From: AC-52 sp044870295
Lineage (GTDB): Bacteria; Actinomycetota; UBA4738
Assembly (NCBI GenBank): GCA_044870295.1
Contig: JBIOYQ010000175.1
Span: 1-17,603 of the forward strand
Direction of reading: 5' to 3'
Length of the DNA stretch: 17,603 nt
Shown: positions 14,126 through 17,603 of the stretch, in pieces
Numbering within the stretch: the stretch's first letter is position 1
Layout of the letters: every line of letters starts with the position of its first letter
The notes under the pieces: generated by a model
Database searches by the model: none
Told to the model about the DNA's origin: nothing
The model's input: only the letters and a program-made list of their open reading frames with translations
Made by a program: the position numbers and the translations under genes

Positions 14126-15544
14126 TCAGGCCTGCGGGAGCCCGCTTTCCGATCCGTCGAACTCGAAGACGGCGCCCTCGTCCACTTGGCCGTGGTCGAG
14201 TTGCGGCGCTCCGAAGAGGGCGTCTGAATAGCCGTCCCCGTTGACGTCGCCCGCCGATGCCACGGACCGGGCGAACCACGCCTTCGTCTGGGTGATCTCG
14301 GCCGTCCAGTCGGCGGTCGTGGCCGGACCGGTCGGCGAGCCGTAGAACACGAACCCCTTCCCGGAATCTGCCTGCCCCGTGTCGAAGTTGGGTGCCCCCA
14401 CGACGATGTCGGCGTACCCGTCGCCGTTGACGTCGCCGGCAGACCCCACGGCCCGTCCGTACCACGCCTGAGCCTGGTCGCTTTCGGTGGTCCAGCTCGG
14501 AGCCCTGAGCAGGCCCGTGGGCGATCCGCGGAACAGATACGCCCGACCCTCGTCGACCTCCGGGTTGTCCAGCTTCGGCGCTCCCACGATGACGTCGTCG
14601 TAGCCGTCGCCGTCCACGTCGCCTGCCGACCCCACCGAGCGTCCGAACCACGCTCCTCTCACGTTGCTCTCCACGATCCAGTTCGGGGTGACGCCCAGCC
14701 CGGTCGCCGAGCCGTAATAGGCGTAGGCGCGGCCCTCGCCGGACTGTCCGTGGCTGTAGAAGTGGGCACCCACGATGATGTCGGCGAAGCCGTCGGCGTT
14801 CACATCGCCGGCGCCCTTCCCGTCCCGCCCGAACAGCTCGCCGTTCTCGTCTCCCACGGCGGTCCACGCCGGTGTCGTGCTGAGGCCCGTCGCCGACCCG
14901 TAGTACACGTAGGACTTGCCGGTATCCACCAGGCTGCCTTCGTCGAACTGGGGCGCGCCCACGATCGCGTCGTCGTAGCCGTCGCCGTTGACGTCCCCGG
15001 CCGTGTGGACCCGGCGGCCGAACCAGTCGTAGCGCTGCTCGCCGACCACCGTCCAGTTCGCCGTCGTGCTGAGCCCCGCCGCCGATCCGAAGTACGCGAA
15101 CGCCATCCCGATGTTGTTCCCATGCGTCGGATTCGGCGCGCCCACGATCACGTCGTCGTAGCCGTCCCCGTTGACGTCCCCCGCCGTGGACACGGAGTGT
15201 CCGTACCACTCTCCGGACAGCGTCCCGTCCGCGATCCAGTCCGGCGCGACGCTCAGGCCCGCAGCCGAGCCGTAGTAGGCGTAGGCCCGCCCCTCGTTGG
15301 GCTTGGCGCCGTCGTACCGGTAGGCCCCGACCACGACGTCGCCATAGCCGTCGCCGTTCACGTCTCCGGCGGTGGAGGCCGAGTAGCCGTACCAGGCGAT
15401 GGGCTGGTCGGATTCGCCCACCCACGCGGGATCGAAGGCCGTGGCCCTACGGGGGACGGCCGGCGCCTTCGCTGCGACGGCCGCCCCGGGAGCCACCAAC
15501 GTGACGAGCAGGGCGAGAGCAGCCGTGATCGATCCGCGAGGCAC
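14126..15544 (-). CDS. secreted seven-bladed propeller protein (GDVNGDG subfamily, no N-terminal domain)
   Basis: This 472-residue exported propeller starts at a GTG at 15544, with GAGGAG 8 nt upstream. The frame could run to an ATG at 15619, but that would overlap the promoter. The signal peptide is residues 1-25 (Arg3, hydrophobic 7-24, cleavage after AVAA). Seven loops of the form GDVNGDGYxD follow, spaced about 63 residues apart; blade 4 has GDVNADG and blade 5 GDVDGDG. Blades 1 and 2 match those of the 686-residue protein closely (YRYD, GAPNP, FGRRV in the same places), but the 200-residue N-terminal domain is absent. The repeat is unpermuted. Its promoter is divergent from that of the str operon. 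Ligand unknown. Confidence 0.9.
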   Translation of the reverse strand: MPRGSITAALALLVTLVAPGAAVAAKAPAVPRRATAFDPAWVGESDQPIAWYGYSASTAGDVNGDGYGDVVVGAYRYDGAKPNEGRAYAYYGSAAGLSVAPDWIADGTLSGEWYGHSVSTAGDVNGDGYDDVIVGAPNPTHGNNIGMAFAYFGSAAGLSTTANWTVVGEQRYDWFGRRVHTAGDVNGDGYDDAIVGAPQFDEGSLVDTGKSYVYYGSATGLSTTPAWTAVGDENGELFGRDGKGAGDVNADGFADIIVGAHFYSHGQSGEGRAYAYYGSATGLGVTPNWIVESNVRGAWFGRSVGSAGDVDGDGYDDVIVGAPKLDNPEVDEGRAYLFRGSPTGLLRAPSWTTESDQAQAWYGRAVGSAGDVNGDGYADIVVGAPNFDTGQADSGKGFVFYGSPTGPATTADWTAEITQTKAWFARSVASAGDVNGDGYSDALFGAPQLDHGQVDEGAVFEFDGSESGLPQA

Positions 15545-15582
15545 GATGCTTGCTCCTCTTCCGGGCCTGGTGGGAGGGCCGC

Positions 15583-15611
15583 AGCCTAGTGAGCCGGCGT
15601 GGGAATGGCAA
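15583..15611 (-). promoter_or_regulatory. putative promoter of the minus-strand propeller gene
   Basis: On the minus strand, TTGCCA (15611-15606) and TAGGCT (15588-15583) are exactly 17 nt apart. Transcription would begin near 15577, giving a leader of about 33 nt before the GTG at 15544. It shares TTGCCATTC with the promoter at 10630 and its -10 with the one at 3057. Confidence 0.6.
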
Positions 15612-15666
15612 GGCTCCATTGGGCGCGTCGACCGGCGTCGTCGACGTGTTTGCGCAGGTCGTCGCG

Positions 15667-15695
15667 TTGACGGGCCCCTTCGAAGTCGCTACCAT
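15667..15695 (+). promoter_or_regulatory. putative str operon promoter
   Basis: TTGACG (15667-15672) and TACCAT (15690-15695) are 17 nt apart, a strong housekeeping-type promoter. Transcription would begin near 15702, giving a leader of about 160 nt before rpsL. It is divergent from the propeller promoter at 15611, with 55 bp between the -35 boxes. Confidence 0.65.
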
Positions 15696-15754
15696 TCTCA
15701 CGTGTGGGCCCGGGTAGGCCGGGCCGTTGGAGTGTGTCTTGCATTGACCCCTAA

Positions 15755-15804
15755 GGGAGCGACGTTCGAGCGCGCTCCCTGGGCCCGGTCCGGGTGGGCG
15801 GGCC
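15755..15804 (+). promoter_or_regulatory. two stem-loops in the str operon leader
   Basis: GGGAGCG (15755-15761) pairs with CGCTCCC (15773-15779), and two bases further GGCCCG (15782-15787) pairs with CGGGCC (15799-15804). Both lie in the presumed untranslated leader. They could be an attenuator or a binding site for a ribosomal protein such as S7, but no S7 site is recognised by sequence. The rest of 15545-15862 holds the two promoters and no gene. Confidence 0.35.
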
Positions 15805-15862
15805 TTCGTGTCGGATTCGACTGGGGCGAGACAACGGAACCGAGCGTGCAGACGAGAGAGCT

Positions 15863-16234
15863 ATGCCGACCGTACATCAGCTGGTCAAGAGCGGGCGCGA
15901 GCGCCCGCGCACAAAGACGAAGAGCCCGGCGCTCAGGGGCTCTCCGCAGCGTCGTGGCGTCTGCACCCGCGTCTACACGATCACCCCGCGCAAGCCGAAC
16001 TCGGCGCTCCGCAAGGTAGCCAGGGTCCGCCTGACCTCGGGCGCCGAGGTCACCGCCTACATCCCCGGCATCGGACACAACCTCCAGGAGCACTCCATCG
16101 TGCTCGTGCGAGGTGGCACCACCAAGGACCTGCCGGGCGTCCGGTACAAGGTCATCCGGGGCACCATGGACACCGCCGGCGTCCGTGACCGCAAGAAGGC
16201 GCGCTCCCGGTACGGCGCCAAGAAGAACGCGTAG
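15863..16234 (+). CDS. rpsL: 30S ribosomal protein S12
   Basis: This 123-residue protein S12 is part of the 30S decoding centre and governs translational accuracy. The ATG at 15863 follows a modest GAGAGAG site and gives the standard N-terminus MPTVHQLV; a longer frame to 15794 is rejected. Family landmarks are present: SPQRRGVCTRVYT (27-39), KPNSALRKVARVRL (44-57), GHNLQEHS (71-78) and KDLPGVRY (88-95). Two positions are unusual. Residue 43 is Arg where most bacteria have Lys (codon CGC at 15989-15991), and residues 86-87 are Thr-Thr where Arg-Val is common. Both lie in the streptomycin-response regions of S12. It is the first gene of the str operon, 12 bp before rpsG. Confidence 0.97.
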   Translation: MPTVHQLVKSGRERPRTKTKSPALRGSPQRRGVCTRVYTITPRKPNSALRKVARVRLTSGAEVTAYIPGIGHNLQEHSIVLVRGGTTKDLPGVRYKVIRGTMDTAGVRDRKKARSRYGAKKNA

Positions 16235-16246
16235 GGGGCGGAGCGG

Positions 16247-16717
16247 ATGCCACGGAAAGGACCTGCTTCCAGGCGTGAGATCGAGGCCGATCCGGTCTAC
16301 CAGAACCAGCTCGTGACCCAGCTGATCAACAAGATCCTGATCGGCGGCAAGAAGGCGCTGGCCGAGCGGATCGTCTACAAGACCCTCGAGATCGTGTCCG
16401 ACCGCACCGCCGGCGACCCCGTGGTGACCCTGCGGAAGGCCGTCGACAACGCCCGGCCGCTGCTGGAGACCCGGTCGCGGCGGGTCGGAGGGGCGTCCTA
16501 CCAGGTGCCCGTGGAGGTCCGGGCGAATCGCGGGACCACCCTGGCGCTGCGGTGGCTGGTCAACTATTCGCGCCAGCGACGTGAGCACTCCATGGCCGAG
16601 CGCCTCGCCGCGGAGCTGCTGGACGCGTCGACCGGGCAGGGAGCTTCGGTCAAGCGGCGCGAGGACATGCACAAGATGGCGGAAGCGAACAAGGCGTTCG
16701 CTCACTACAGGTGGTAG
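16247..16717 (+). CDS. rpsG: 30S ribosomal protein S7
   Basis: This 156-residue protein S7 nucleates assembly of the 30S head by binding the 3' domain of 16S rRNA. The ATG at 16247 gives the usual MPRKGPASRR start. It contains the conserved VTQLINKILIGGKKALAERI segment (23-42), VGGASYQVPVEV (80-91) and the C-terminal KRREDMHKMAEANKAFAHYRW, which closes at the standard family length. A GGAG-containing site precedes the start. It lies 12 bp after rpsL and 32 bp before the chosen fusA start. In model bacteria S7 represses this operon by binding its mRNA; whether it does here cannot be read from the sequence. Confidence 0.97.
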   Translation: MPRKGPASRREIEADPVYQNQLVTQLINKILIGGKKALAERIVYKTLEIVSDRTAGDPVVTLRKAVDNARPLLETRSRRVGGASYQVPVEVRANRGTTLALRWLVNYSRQRREHSMAERLAAELLDASTGQGASVKRREDMHKMAEANKAFAHYRW

Positions 16718-16749
16718 TGGGCGTGGCCGCGGCAGAGAAGGAAGTGAAG

Positions 16750-17603
<854 letters not shown>

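Noticed and set aside
14131..14145. Small inverted repeat near the convergent stops
   Set aside because: The stem is about 5 bp and lies inside the propeller coding region, so it is not convincing as a terminator.

Overview
The window is high-GC DNA from what looks like an actinomycete or a deep-branching relative. The evidence is the GC-rich codon use, frequent GTG/TTG starts, strong GAGGAGG-type ribosome binding sites, TTGNCA/TANNNT promoters, and the start of a str operon (rpsL, rpsG, fusA) with S12 and S7 of typical actinobacterial form. The exact lineage cannot be read from this piece. No mobile element, CRISPR array, tRNA or rRNA was seen.

Positions 1 to about 15,550 hold nine exported or membrane-anchored proteins. 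Seven are FG-GAP/VCBS-type beta-propeller proteins with exactly seven DxNxDGxxD calcium loops each (129-1781 +, 3112-4860 +, 4937-6688 +, 6718-8388 -, 8422-10482 -, 10717-12468 +, 14126-15544 -). They form two subfamilies. Five are 'DFNGDG' proteins whose repeat is circularly permuted: they begin at the calcium loop of blade 1 and end with the opening segment of that blade. Two are 'GDVNGDG' proteins (8422-10482 and 14126-15544) with unpermuted repeats. The other two genes encode clan GH-A-like glycoside hydrolases: a membrane-anchored enzyme (1950-2996) and a secreted GH26-like enzyme fused to a blue-copper cupredoxin domain and a fibronectin-III-like domain (12593-14122).

Transcription units inferred from spacing, promoters and hairpins are: 129-1781 alone, ending in a strong hairpin; 1950-2996; 3112-4860 with its tandem copy 4937-6688; a minus-strand operon 8422-10482 then 6718-8388; 10717-12468 alone, ending in a terminator; 12593-14122; and 14126-15544 on the minus strand. 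Divergent promoter pairs lie at 10556-10658 and 15583-15695. Several propeller promoters share a TTGNCA-17/18-TAGnnT form.

From about 15,667 onward lies the housekeeping str operon, with a clear promoter, a structured leader of about 160 nt, rpsL, rpsG and the 5' part of fusA, which is cut by the window edge. S12 has Arg at position 43, the residue that gives streptomycin resistance when it replaces Lys in model bacteria.

The working picture is a surface or extracellular locus in which several calcium-stabilised propellers act beside two polysaccharide-directed enzymes. Binding partners and substrates are unknown. The propeller-glycosidase locus, the GH-cupredoxin fusion, the permuted propeller closure and the Cys-stapled hairpin module are the points most worth a second look.
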